In this document: one piece after another, positions 23,757 through 35,422 of the stretch | How positions within the stretch are numbered: position 1 is the stretch's first letter | How the letters are laid out: every line of letters starts with the position of its first letter | Source of the DNA: Cordilura impudica | Lineage: Eukaryota; Arthropoda; Insecta; Diptera; Scathophagidae | Direction: 5' to 3' | Length of the DNA stretch: 64,000 nt | NCBI GenBank assembly: GCA_963682025.1 | Contig: OY821518.1 | Span: forward strand, 11,374,600-11,438,599 | Program-made: the position numbers and the translations under genes | The notes under the pieces: model-generated | The model's database searches: none | What the model saw: only the letters and a program-made list of their open reading frames with translations | What the model was told of the DNA's origin: nothing

Positions 23757-24830
23757 AAACAAGTAAGAGTGTTAAATTCGGCTGTGCCGAATCTTTGATA
23801 CCCTCCACCTCGGTTTGAGTCTTGATAAAAAATATAAATGAAAAAGTAAACAATTTGTTAAACTTAATACCAAATTATTTCAGCAAATTCTTTGGGTTGG
23901 TTTTCTTCTTTTCTATTATTTTGGATTTATTTCGGTGTTTGCTTTTTGGTCATCGTGGTTGCTGATCGGCATGCATTTAGGTTATATACCTATATGCATG
24001 CGTTTCCGGTAATATGACATAACTTCTCGTTTAATTTAGTTTTTGCTAATTAAATAGCTCGCCCTAACCTCCATTGCAAAGGTAATGGTTGTGTAGGGTG
24101 GCTATATGCATTAAATCGTGCTAATTGGAGATGGCTGTATAGTTTCTTTTAACTGGCCAAATATTTCTTCATTGCGGCCATATAGGTCGGATATAGAACC
24201 AAAATAATAACCAAAAAAAAAACTCTCAACTTTTTTATTAAAATATTGCCATATATGGAAAACATAGAGAATAAATTTATAATAATAAATATTCAAATTA
24301 GGGATGCCAAACGCAAAAAACTAAATGTCCCAAACATTTTAAATAAAATAATTTGTTCTCTTTATTTTCTGAAAACTTCAAATTTTCATCCAAAAAAAAT
24401 TTTGAAAATTTATATATAAATAACATTCTCATCAAATTGCGTTTATTTATGTAAAAATTTTATGTTCGCAATTCTTAAATATCATTTGAGGTTTTATAAA
24501 ATTTATTGAATTTAAATTAATGTTTTCTGTTGTCCGATTCTGTAAATTTCAACGATCCGACAATCGCAAAATATATCGACAGCTATTGTTGTTTGCACTA
24601 AGTATTAAGTGATACACTAAGTACATACATCTTAACGACAGTCGACAAATCTATTTTTCTATTTATTTAAATTGTAAACGAGTGGCATCTCTGTCAAAAT
24701 AAGTGAAAAACACAAAGAAGAATAGAAAACAACAAATTACTTCGTGTTTGACAGGATGATTTTATTTTTATGTTTAATATTTTTATTTTTTTACTAATAT
24801 TTCTGTTTATTTATTTGAAAATTAAATAAT

Positions 24831-25443
24831 TGGGCAATTCACAATAGGTGTTGTATCGTTGTATCTGTTGTATCGTGTATTACTTTACAATACTGTAAAA
24901 TTGTTATTGGTAATTTGCATTGAAAAATCTGATACAGCGATACAACTTCATTTGCTGTGTTTAGTAAATGTTGTATATTGTATCATAATATATCAGTCCC
25001 AAGTGAATGCCAGTTTTTATGAAAAAGAAAAAACAAATACATACAATTTTAACAGCATAAATAATTATAAAATATCAAATGAGAAATAATGCAAATAACG
25101 AAAAGTATATTTATATAAAAATTAATGTTTATATTTTTAGTATGTATTTTCTCTTTCAGTCTCAACCAAAGCATTTTAACTTTTTTTTTGTATTCTAGAT
25201 TAAAATGGAAGAGGTACGTAACTAAAACGCCAGGGTATATCTTATGACCAAAAAGCAAACACCGACACGTGCTTTCTCTTGTAAGAAATAACAGAAGTGA
25301 CGAAGCGACATTTCCTCGTTGGGTCGATAATTACTAAAGAAAACGTTTTACATTATGAAAATACAACTGACTGTTCACAACAAATGATTGTATTGTGTAT
25401 TTTAATGCAAAATACAATATACAACACCCGTTGTGAATTGCCC
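24831..25443. mobile_element. MITE with TGGGCAATTCACAA ends
   Basis: The left end TGGGCAATTCACAATAGGTG is inverted at the right as GTTGTGAATTGCCCA after ACAACACCC. Both ends continue into TTGTAT-rich sequence, giving about 35 bp of inverted repeat. The flanks share AAT. The interior has no known coding motif. Confidence 0.75.
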
Positions 25444-26759
25444 AAATGAATTGAATATGCTATTTAATTTTTTTTTTTTTATATATAAAAAGTTTTTTAA
25501 TGAAAGCGAAATATTTTCACTATTTTATTTTTATTTATGCATGACGACCTTTCAAAATAAAAATGTAAGTTTTTATCGATTGAATAAACAACACAAAAAT
25601 GGTTGTCGTTTAGATAACAACAACAGCTGAGTTTAACAATAGCGATATCGTTTAAACATTTTACTGATAATTTTGTTATTTTCTTTTTTTTAATGATTCG
25701 ACTATCGTTAAAAGAAGTTACTGAATCGCGGTACTGAAAAGCATTAATTTCTCCTGAATGTCAATATTTTTTTTATATGTAAAAATTTTTTAAATGTAAA
25801 CATAGGTATTTGCTGTTTTTTTTTTTTGGAATTTCAATTTGTCTTTAACGAATAAAATTTATATATTAAAGATGCAATTGATGTCTTCTAAATTTAAAAT
25901 TATAATTTCCGACGTTTTGATTTGATTTACTGAAATTCAATTAATTGTAATCTACAATTGGAAATTTTTAATTCTAGTTTTTAGAATTGATATTTTTTTA
26001 AATTAGAATGGAAAATTTAAAAAGTGCAATTTTGTATTTATGTGAATAATAATGCTTTAGTAATTATAAACAATTTTTAAAAATTAGATGTAATCGCAAT
26101 CAGATATTTTGTAAGTAAAGCAGAATAATAATTCTATATAACTATGTAGAACTGTTTTGAAAGCAAATAACTCATTGATGAACTCGGTAACTCTATTTTG
26201 TAAAGACAACAAAAAGTTAATATGCCAAATTTATGATCATAATTGTAAAAGAATAATGAAAAAACGTATGAAATAAAGGACCAGCCCGTGTATACTCTTA
26301 ACATTGTTCTGTATGATATCTAGTTGAAAATATTAACATTCATGTTAAAATAGAAATAACTATTGCAAAGCTAATTAGAACAAAAATTGGGGCGCCATCT
26401 ACTGTGGCATAGTCACGCTGAGCAAAATGAAGTGACACTCTGTTAATGCAAAATAAATGTATTTTCCACACAACAAAATATTGCAGAATTGTATGTAAAT
26501 AAAATAATATATCGATTTATTACTAACATGCAGTTATTATGGATATGCATATATAGAATATATGTATATTATTTGTATTATTTAATATGTGTATGTATGG
26601 ATATGTAAATATTACACACAAAAAATACAACATTAAACGTTATATTTGTGTTTTTCTCTTTAAATAAATTAATACTTTAAATTTTTTTGCTAAATTTACA
26701 TTGTTTTTTTTTTTTTTAATAACAACTAGGTATTTTAGCATTATTTGCTTTAGATGTTG
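25444..26759. other. Unassigned AT-rich interior sequence
   Basis: No ORF with recognisable motifs and no terminal repeats. It lies between the MITE at 24831 and the family D core at 26760. Confidence 0.3.
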
Positions 26760-26925
26760 GTGAATTCTTACTCCCTTTATATTAACTCGTAATGTCTGCT
26801 TGTCGAAAAAATTTTGGATCGATTTTAACCCCTTTCCCGTGACCCATTCGATCTGAAATTTTGCAGACAGGCTCGTGGTAATAACGGAAATGATCTAACA
26901 AATTTTTTTAGTGATGCCAAAACAA
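26760..26925 (+). repeat. Family D core (single copy)
   Basis: ACTCCCTTTATATTAACTCG, then GTCTGCTTGTCG, GGATCGATTTTAACCCCTTT, CCCGTGACCCATTCGATCTG. It aligns with 53255-53420 and, more loosely, with the tandem units at 18990-19500. Confidence 0.6.
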
Positions 26926-27599
26926 TGGAAACTTTTAAATTTTTCTACCAGAGTTAATAAAAAAATGTACAAAGGTTAGTTTTTATTATATTATTACCAC
27001 AACAACCACAAAAACAACAAGTCCAGCTATGACAACAACAAAACATTTAGAATAACAACAAGAACAATATATAGAAACATCATATTTTTCATTTTTTTTT
27101 TACTTTTTCAGAGATTTCCCTGGACGCTTTCCACCGATTTTATTGATTTTTGAAACAGGAATCTTCCAATGAATTTGGTGAATCATTCTCACTAAAAATG
27201 ATCACTGTAGCTGCACTATTGAGGGCGTGATCGTGACAAGAACAACATAGAAAATTATATTTTTTTCAAGACTTTTTTTATTTCTTCATTCAAATCTCGG
27301 GCTCTAATAAACCGATTTGGACGATTTTAAATATCAAACTTTTCAGGATGTTAGTGAATCATTTTTTCATATCAACGAGCACCCTAGCTGCCCGAGTGAT
27401 GCCGTCATCGTGATTTCCACAGACGGACAGACGGACAGACGGACAGACGGACATCGCTATATCAACTCCGGTTGTTATAAGCATCACAAATATATATATT
27501 TTATGGGGTCCAAAATTTGTTTTCTAATTATTACTAACGGAATGACAAACTTATATATACCCTCTGCACACTGGAGTGGAGGGTATAAAAACTATATGT

Positions 27600-27741
27600 T
27601 CTTTAACAAAGGACCTGTTTTTAAAAATTTTATATTTTCATTAAATTAATGTGCCACTTCTACAAGAAAGTACATTTTCTTGAAAAGTACCTATTCTTAA
27701 AAAAAATGGCTTTTATTATGAAAGTACATTTTCCTATAATA
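27600..27741. repeat. AAAAAGTACCTTTTCTT minisatellite segment
   Basis: AAAGTACATTTTCTTGAAAA and similar units between the family C element and the family B element. Confidence 0.65.
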
Positions 27742-28535
27742 AAACAAGTAAGAAAATTATAGTCGGTCTAGACCGACTATAGGATACCCTATACCATGCG
27801 TTTAGAAACCCTTTCTCTTAGGCCCAACTAACTGGACATAGAAAATAAGCAAAAACCAAATTTGAGTGGAATTTTTATTAATTTTTTTGGCTGCAGATAT
27901 AAAAAAGTTCATACTGGATGCTATATCTATATGGGGACTAGGTCCAAAAATGGACCGATCCTGATCATGTTTGGTAAAGTCTCTTGTATTTTGCAAAAAT
28001 ATATACAACAAAATTTGAGAAGAATCAGTGGAATATTTTTGTTTTTTAATAGATTTAAGTGACGCTCGGGAAGCAGCTCTATATGGGGCTAAAGGGATCA
28101 TTTTTGGACTACTCATTAATGGATGTAATGGACGCATATAAACCCAATTTCAGTAAGATCTATATGACAATTTGGATCTTATGGCAATTTATGTCGATTT
28201 CATAGGGGTAATTTGTATGGGGGCTAGGTCTGAACATGGACCAATTCTCACCAATTTCAATAGCGTTCATCCCATGGCCGATGAAAGCTTATATACAAAA
28301 TTTCATCAAAATATATTCATATTTGCGACCTGCAGTTTGATTACAAGCTTTACATGGACACACAGACGGACGGACGGACGGACGGACGGACGGACATTGT
28401 TTAATCAACTCAGAAAGTGATTCTGACTCGATCGGTATAATTAAAGATGGGTCTAGGTCACATATTTTTGGTTGTTACAAACAGCAGCACAAAGTCATTA
28501 TACCCAAACCACATAGTGGTATAGGGTATAAAAAC
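27742..28535 (+). mobile_element. DINE-1-like element, family B, full-length copy
   Basis: AAACAAGTAAGAAAATTATA, the AGTCGGTCTAGACCGACT palindrome, an interior matching 12475-13275, GACGGACGGACGGACGGAC, and the ACCACATAGTGGTATAGGGT end. A short deletion lies near 28090 relative to the other copies. Confidence 0.85.
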
Positions 28536-29430
28536 TATATCTACTTAAATATTACTGTGGGAAGGATATTATATACTATACTCATAGCCACTTTACTTTA
28601 TTATTATTATTTTAAGGGGGTAAGGTTTAAGAGGTTAAAAAAAGTCGTATTTTCATAGTTAGTTTTTGAAGATATGAATAAAGTTGGATTATTTATTTCA
28701 TATACACGTTATAGCATAACATTTGAAGAATCTTTAAAAAAAATTTCAATTAAAAATTTTTATAAATAAGTCCGTGACAGCGAATCTCCGGAGGCGTTGG
28801 TGTTCTGCGGTGAACATCATAACTCGTTACCGGATCATGTGAAATAAAAAAGTCGAAATGCGTTGAAAAAAGTTTTTTTCAATTTTTTTTATTTATTTTT
28901 TTTTTTTGGCAGCATTTTGAAGTGAAAAACACGATTTTTGCCATAAAATTTCGGGAATTTGTTGTTAAAAAATAGGGAAGAAAATGTAAAAAAAAACTCT
29001 TCTTGGTTATGTGACAAATTATGAGTAGATATAGTGTGTAAAATTTCAAAAGAATCAGTCAAGAAGACTTTCACTTATGATGTTCACGGTCTTCGAACAT
29101 TTATTTGTGAGAAAATCGATTTAAATTCTTTTAAAAACTGATTTATATACGATATACTGTATGAGGCCGGTCGCTGGAAACGCTATATCTTCTTAAGTTT
29201 TGCTCCGATTTACTTGAAATTTTGACACAACATTCTCGACATGTTGCACATTCAGAAAGAGGTTGTAAAAAAAAGTTTTAATCAAACTATCAGATGTTGA
29301 TATTTCATTATTTGTTTCCCATTTGCAAATAAATCAGTTCGGTATTTAATTTTGCCTCAATAATTTTAATTTTGTAAATATTTTAATAATTACAGCTAAT
29401 AAACTTAAATCGTATATAACTGGCCGTTTG
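28536..29430. other. Unassigned sequence between array segments
   Basis: It interrupts the minisatellite on both sides, so it is probably another insertion. GGTGAACATCATAACTCG near 28810 has an inverted partner near 29077 (CACTTATGATGTTCACGG), hinting at a decayed inverted-repeat element. No coding motif. Confidence 0.35.
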
Positions 29431-30576
29431 GTTTTATTACATAAATACCAAATCCTACAGTACCTTCTCTTAAAAATGTACCCTTATTTAAAAAAAAAAT
29501 TTTGTTTTTACGAAAGTATATTCTTTTTAAAAAAGACATTTTCTTTTAATAAACAATTACCCTTTCTTAAAAACCGTACATTTTCATTAATAAAGTACCT
29601 TTTCTGCTGCATACCTTTTCTGCTGCATACTATACTAAAAAGTTTTTTTTTTTTTTATTTCTTTGAGAAATTGCATTTTCTTAAAAAAAAAACTTTTATT
29701 TAAAGAAAGTTCCGTTTCTTTAAAAAAATTTATTATCTTTGAGAATGTGCTTCTCACTAAAAAAGCCTCTTTTCCTTAAAAAGCATATTTTGTCTTAAAA
29801 GTACGCTTTCGAGAAAAAGTACCTTTTCTTCTATATAAAGGTACCTTTTGGTAAAAAAGTAACTTTTTTAAAAGGAACTTTTCCTATAAAGTACCTTTTC
29901 TTAAAAAAATAATTTTCTTAAAAAAATATGTTTTATAAGATAGTGCCTTTTTTAAAAAACGTACCTTTAAAAAAATACAGTTTCCTAAAATACTATCTTT
30001 TGTTAAAAAGAGTGCCTTTTCTATAAAATATACATTTTGTTTAAAAGTAAGTATATTTTCCTAAAAAAGTACCACTTCCTTAAAAACTACCCTTTAAAAC
30101 AGAAACAACTCTTCTGAAAGAACTACTTCTTCTTAAAATTTTACCTCTTCTTAAAAAAGCACGTTTTCTTAAAAAAGTATTTTTTTCTTAAAAAAGTATT
30201 TTTTTCTTAAAAAAGTATTTTTTTCTTAAAAAAGTATTTTTTTTTTTTAAAAAGTACCTTTTCTTAAAAAAGTAACTTTTCTTAAAAAATTTTTTTCTTT
30301 AAGAAATTTTCTTTTCCTAAATAAGTATATTTTGTTTAAAAAGTATCTTGTCTATAAAAAGTAGATTTTCTTTTAAAAAGGTACGTTTTCCTAAAAAAGT
30401 AGCTCTTGTAAAAAAGTGCCTTTTTTTAAAAAGGTACATTTTCTATAAAAAAAAAAAATTTCTGTAAGTAGTACCTTTCTTTAAAAAATTTACATTTTCC
30501 TTACCTTTCTTTAAGAAAAGTTTTTTTGTTAAAAAATTATCTTTTGTTCAAAAAAAAACCTTTTCTTAAAAAGAAA
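29431..30576. repeat. AAAAAGTACCTTTTCTT minisatellite, main block
   Basis: About 60 degenerate copies of a 17-19 bp unit (TTCTTAAAAAAGTACCTTTT). Near 30170-30240 four copies of TTTTTTTCTTAAAAAAGTA are almost identical. ORFs through it are repeat translations. Confidence 0.85.
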
Positions 30577-33043
30577 AGAAATCATATGAGTCCGATCACA
30601 GGGGAGATGTGTAAACATCTAGTAATTAAAGATTTTTTATGGCACTTTTTTAACATCAAACAGAGAGCGCCATCTATTATCATTATAAGAAACAACTGCA
30701 GAGGCTCTGCTAATATAAAAATATTTATTTTCATTATTTCAACTGGTTAATTTTTATTTTTTAATATTTCATTTCGGTTTTCATATTTTATTTTGCATTT
30801 TTCGTTTTTCATTTTTAATTTTTTTCGTTTCTCACTTTTCACTTTTTATTTTTCATTTTTGGTATTTCGTTTTTCATTTTTCATTTTTAATTTTTCATTT
30901 TTCGTTTTTCATTTTTCATTTTTCATTTTTAATTTTTCGTTTTTCATTTTTAATTTTTTATTTTTCATTTTTAATTTTTAATTTTTAATTTTTAATTTTT
31001 AATTTTTAATTTTTAATTTTTAATTTTTAATTTTTAATTTTTAATTTTTAATTTTTAATTTTTAATTTTTAATTTTTAATTTTTAATTTTTAATTTTTAA
31101 TTTTTAATTTTTAATTTTTAATTTTTAATTTTTAATTTTTAATTTTTAATTTTTAATTTTTAATTTTTAATTTTTAATTTTTAATTTTTAATTTTTAATT
31201 TTTAATTTTTAATTTTTAATTTTTAATTTTTAATTTTTAATTTTTAATTTTTAATTTTTAATTTTTAATTTTTAATTTTTAATTTTTAATTTTTAATTTT
31301 TAATTTTTAATTTTTAATTTTTAATTTTTAATTTTTAATTTTTAATTTTTAATTTTTAATTTTTAATTTTTAATTTTTAATTTTTAATTTTTAATTTTTA
31401 ATTTTTAATTTTTAATTTTTAATTTTTAATTTTTAATTTTTAATTTTTAATTTTTAATTTTTAATTTTTAATTTTCAATTTTTAATTTTTAATTTTTAAT
31501 TTTTAATTTTTAATTTTTAATTTTTAATTTTTAATTTTTAATTTTTAATTTTTAATGTTTAATTTTTAATTTTTAATTTTTAATTTTTAATTTTTAATTT
31601 TTAATTTTTAATTTTTAATTTTTAATTTTTAATTTTTAATTTTTAATTTTTAATTTTTAATTTTTAATTTTTAAATTTTAATTTTTAATTTTTAATTTTT
31701 AATTTTTAATTTTTAATTTTTAATTTTTCATTTTTCGTTTTTCATTTTTCATTTTTCATTTTTCATTTTTAATTTTTCGTTTTTCATTTTTAATTTTTTA
31801 TTTTTCATTTTTAATTTTTAATTTTTAATTTTTAATTTTTAATTTTTAATTTTTAATTTTTAATTTTTAATTTTTAATTTTTAATTTTTAATTTTTAATT
31901 TTTAATTTTTAATTTTTAATTTTTAATTTTTAATTTTTAATTTTTAATTTTTAATTTTTAATTTTTAATTTTTAATTTTTAATTTTTAATTTTTAATTTT
32001 TAATTTTTAATTTTTAATTTTTAATTTTTAATTTTTAATTTTTAATTTTTAATTTTTAATTTTTAATTTTTAATTTTTAATTTTTAATTTTTAATTTTTA
32101 ATTTTTAATTTTTAATTTTTAATTTTTAATTTTTAATTTTTAATTTTTAATTTTTAATTTTTAATTTTTAATTTTTAATTTTTAATTTTTAATTTTTAAT
32201 TTTTAATTTTTAATTTTTAATTTTTAATTTTTAATTTTTAATTTTTAATTTTTAATTTTTAATTTTTAATTTTTAATTTTTAATTTTTAATTTTTAATTT
32301 TTAATTTTTAATTTTTAATTTTTAATTTTTAATTTTTAATTTTTAATTTTTAATTTTTAATTTTTAATTTTTAATTTTTAATTTTTAATTTTTAATTTTT
32401 AATTTTTAATTTTTCATTTATCATTTTTGATTTTTTCATTTTCTATTCTTCATTTTTTATATTTTATTTTTAATTTTTAATCTTTTATTTTTCATTTTTC
32501 ATATTTAATTTTTCATTTTTCGTATTTGGCTTTTCATTTTTAATTTTTCATATTTCATTTTTAATTTTTAATTTTTCATTTTCTATTTTTCATTTTTTAT
32601 TTTTCATTTTTCTTTTTTCATTTTTTATTTTTCACTTTTCATTTATTATATTTCATTTTTCATTTTCCATTTTTAATTTTTAAATTTTCATTTTTTATTT
32701 TTAATTTTTCATGTTTTTTCGATTTTCATTTTTTAAATTTCATTTTTAATTTTTTAATTTTTCATTCATATGTTTGGTTAGCATTAATATTAAATGCATT
32801 AATTAAATAAATATGGAATAAATTATAACGTTAAGAATACTTTTAAATGACTGAGGAAATTAATTTAAAAAAAGTGAAGAAATATAATGCAGAAAACTGC
32901 GACAAAAAGGTTATTACATAGTTTTTTCACCAATACAATCATAAGTCACACCGATTTTGTCTTACGTCTTATGTGTTAAGCTGTTTTTGTTATTGTATTA
33001 TGAAATAGATTTTTACCCGCTGCGCGTATAGATGTTTACACAT
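30577..33043. mobile_element. Satellite-carrying element F, copy 1
   Basis: Left flank: CATATGAGTCCGATCACAGG, then GATGTGTAAACATCTAGTAA and CAGAGAGCGCCATC. Right flank: TCACCAATACAATCATA, CTGCGCGTATAGATGTTTAC ending ACACATC. GATGTGTAAACATCTA is inverted between the two flanks. The same two flanks bound the satellite at 43591-48925. The core (30750-32770) is heptamer satellite. The surrounding minisatellite resumes at 33044, so this unit appears to have inserted into that array. No transposase seen. Confidence 0.65.
30750..32770. repeat. TTTTTAA heptamer satellite with 840-bp higher-order unit
   Basis: Nearly pure (TTTTTAA)n occupies about 30967-31724 and 31807-32412, roughly 108 and 86 units, with only a few point variants (near 31474, 31556 and 31673). 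A variant block rich in TTTTTCA and TTTTTCG at 30901-30966 recurs almost base for base at 31741-31806, exactly 840 bp (120 heptamers) later. Mixed TTTTTCA/TTTTTAA units lie on the outside. Confidence 0.93.
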
Positions 33044-33545
33044 CAAAAAGCACCTTTAAAAAGTTGTATTTTTTTTAAAAACTACATCAATTTTCTTCAA
33101 AAAAGATAATATTTCATAAATAGCACCTTTTCTAAAAATTTACATATTCTTCAAAAAAAAAAAAAAGTTACGTGTTTTTAAAAAATTACCCTTTCATTAA
33201 AAAAGTAAATTTTCTTAAAAAAGCACCGTTTCTTAAAAATGTATATTTTCTTTCAAAAAAATTAATTTTCTTTAAGAAAAAATATTCCCTTTAAAAAGTA
33301 GGTACTTTTTCTTTACCACATGTACGTTTTCTTTAAAAAATACTTTTTCTTAAAAAAAAAAAAAGTTACATTTTCTTTAAATGTATTTTTTCTGAAAAAA
33401 AACAGCTATTTTATAAAATTTATTATTTTTTTGAAAAGAGCATTATTTTTTTTAAAAAGAGTACGTTTGCTATAAAAAAAAGTACCTTTTATTTCCTTAT
33501 AAAGTGCCTCTTTTAAAAAAAGTAAGTTTCGTAAAAGTATCTCTT
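33044..33545. repeat. AAAAAGTACCTTTTCTT minisatellite, right block
   Basis: Continuation of the array at 29431-30576 beyond element F. Units such as TTCTTAAAAAAGCACCGTTT are visible. Confidence 0.75.
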
Positions 33546-35088
33546 GTTACCTAAAGACATATTTAAGTTATAATTGCAGCGTAAAATGGACTATTGGTAT
33601 AATTCGAATTTTCCATATATAAATTACATATTAGTGCCGTGCCCAAGTGAGATTTTTATATTTGTAAAAATGTTAAAGAAAAAATATTGATGTGAAAACA
33701 TTATTTCAGTGTGTTTTAAATTGCTTCGCCTCTTTCTATGTTACGAATACCATTTGAATTATTAATTTAAAATCATTTCTAACAATGCATACTGTCAAAG
33801 CTCTGCTATGTTTATTAAGTGTAGTTGTGTGCGATGTTTACATATGAGGAAAATTAAGGGTTACATGCTAAATAAATTTTAGAGGTTTAATTAAAATGAG
33901 GGGGTGTGGTTAGATGTTTGTGTAAGTGGTTGATGAACTATTTTGTAAATCTTTTTCTTTTTGCGATAAACCAAAAACAAAACAACACAAACAAAAAAAA
34001 AAAAAACACTGGCAAGAAGAACAGCTAGTTAGTGTAAAATATGAGGTTTTCTTTATGGCAGCTTTAAAGTTTCCAAGCAAATATGACGAAAAGAGTAAAT
34101 GAAAATATTGTTTGTTATAAGTCAAATTAATGAGGCAGAAGTTTTCAAACTGCTAAAGTTCAGATTAATATTTATTCAGATTAACATACCTACATTATAT
34201 TTTTTTTATTTGAAATTAAAATTTTTTAAGAGAATAAAAGAATGCAATATTCTTTTTACTTGCATTTTTTGATAATATGTCTGTCTGCTGTTTTGTTTAT
34301 TTTTTCGTTTTCATTTTTGTTAAATTTATGCACCCGGAGGTATTATAAATTACTGTCACCTTGCAATCGATATTATTTGCGGCAGTGTTTGGCTTAAACA
34401 CATACTCAGGTCTACATACACATGAATTATACATGCCTATACATATACTTATGTATTACAAAAACAATGAGTAACATTTCATTTGTGTTTTGTTATGCTA
34501 TTTATGTTACTGTTGTTGTTTTTGTTGTTTTTAAATCACACACACATTCGTATGCTAGGCATTTGTTATTCCGTTTATTTGTTTTTGCGTAGTTGTAGTT
34601 GTAGGAAATATTTTATTGTGTATTTGTCTGCTAGAATCATAACTTATACAGAAAAATATCGCATTTACACATACAACTCTGCCGTAATACAACCGTAGAC
34701 TAATACATACATACAAATACATGTTATTAATGCAATAACACTGCATTGCGAATATAAGTCTGTTTGTAGGCAGATCTATAATGAATGCAAAGGTGTCGAA
34801 ACAGGGCGCAATAGAAGGGAAATATGCTAGGTTAGATTTGGGTGGGAAGTTAAGAGTTTTCTCTATGTAAAAAAGGCATTTTAAAATTGGCTAAGGATTG
34901 CAAACCATATTTGAGAATATTATTTGATGATTTCTGTTTTTGACGGGTTATGGTCTTCTTACAATAAAAACGGTCGAAAGTTAAAATTTTATAGATAAGG
35001 GTTTTGTTAATTTTTTCTATAATCTTGGATTTTTAAAGAGAATGCTCTACCGATTTTGCCATAACTTGAGAGCACCTTGACTAATCTA
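33546..35088. other. Unassigned, low-repeat sequence
   Basis: Less repetitive than its surroundings. Short ORFs at 33910-34125 (minus) and 34483-34698 (plus) show no known motif. It may be host intergenic or intronic DNA. Confidence 0.4.
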
Positions 35089-35422
35089 TCTATATTATTA
35101 ATAATATAGTATTAATAATATATAATTTTGACCAAACGTATATTATTTGAAAGGTATTTCTTTTTAGCCGTTTTTCTGATATATAGATTTTAAAATTTTT
35201 TCCTTTATTTTGAGTAAATTACATTTAAAGTTACTACTAACACACACATACATAAAATTACACATATTTTTTATTAAATTTGTTAATGCGTTTGTTAATG
35301 GGTTTGCTATCTTCATTCACAATAATAATAAACCATAAAAGTGTTGATTTGTGAATTGGCTAAGTTGAAAAATAAAGCTGCCTAGAAATTGCACTCGAAT
35401 TTCAAGCGCTGGAATCTGCTAG
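35089..35422 (+). mobile_element. Non-autonomous Helitron, diverged copy
   Basis: Starts TCTATATTATTAATA after an A and ends CGCTGGAATCTGCTAG before a T. Internal blocks AAACGTATATTATTTGAAAG and GTTGATTTGTGAATTGGCTA match the other copies. The segment with GGCGATTTCTTG is deleted and the 3' hairpin is degraded (CTCGAATTTCAAG). Confidence 0.8.

Larger units (their letters stand above)
23757..27595 (+). mobile_element. DINE-1-like element, family C, with long interior
   Basis: The left end is AACAAGTAAGAGTGTTAAAT with a TTCGGCTGTGCCGAA hairpin and GATACCCTCCACC. The right end has GACGGACAGACGGACAGAC, then TATATACCCTCTGCACAC pairing with GTGGAGGGTATAAAAA. The ends match those at 53998 and 58098. 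The 3.8-kb interior holds a MITE (24831-25443), a family D core (26760-26925) and otherwise unassigned AT-rich sequence. The left and right ends could belong to two copies rather than one long element. Confidence 0.6.

Noticed and set aside
30967..32412. TTTTTAA array as a telomeric repeat
   Set aside because: Flies lack telomerase repeats, the unit does not resemble TTAGG, and the array is internal and flanked by element F.
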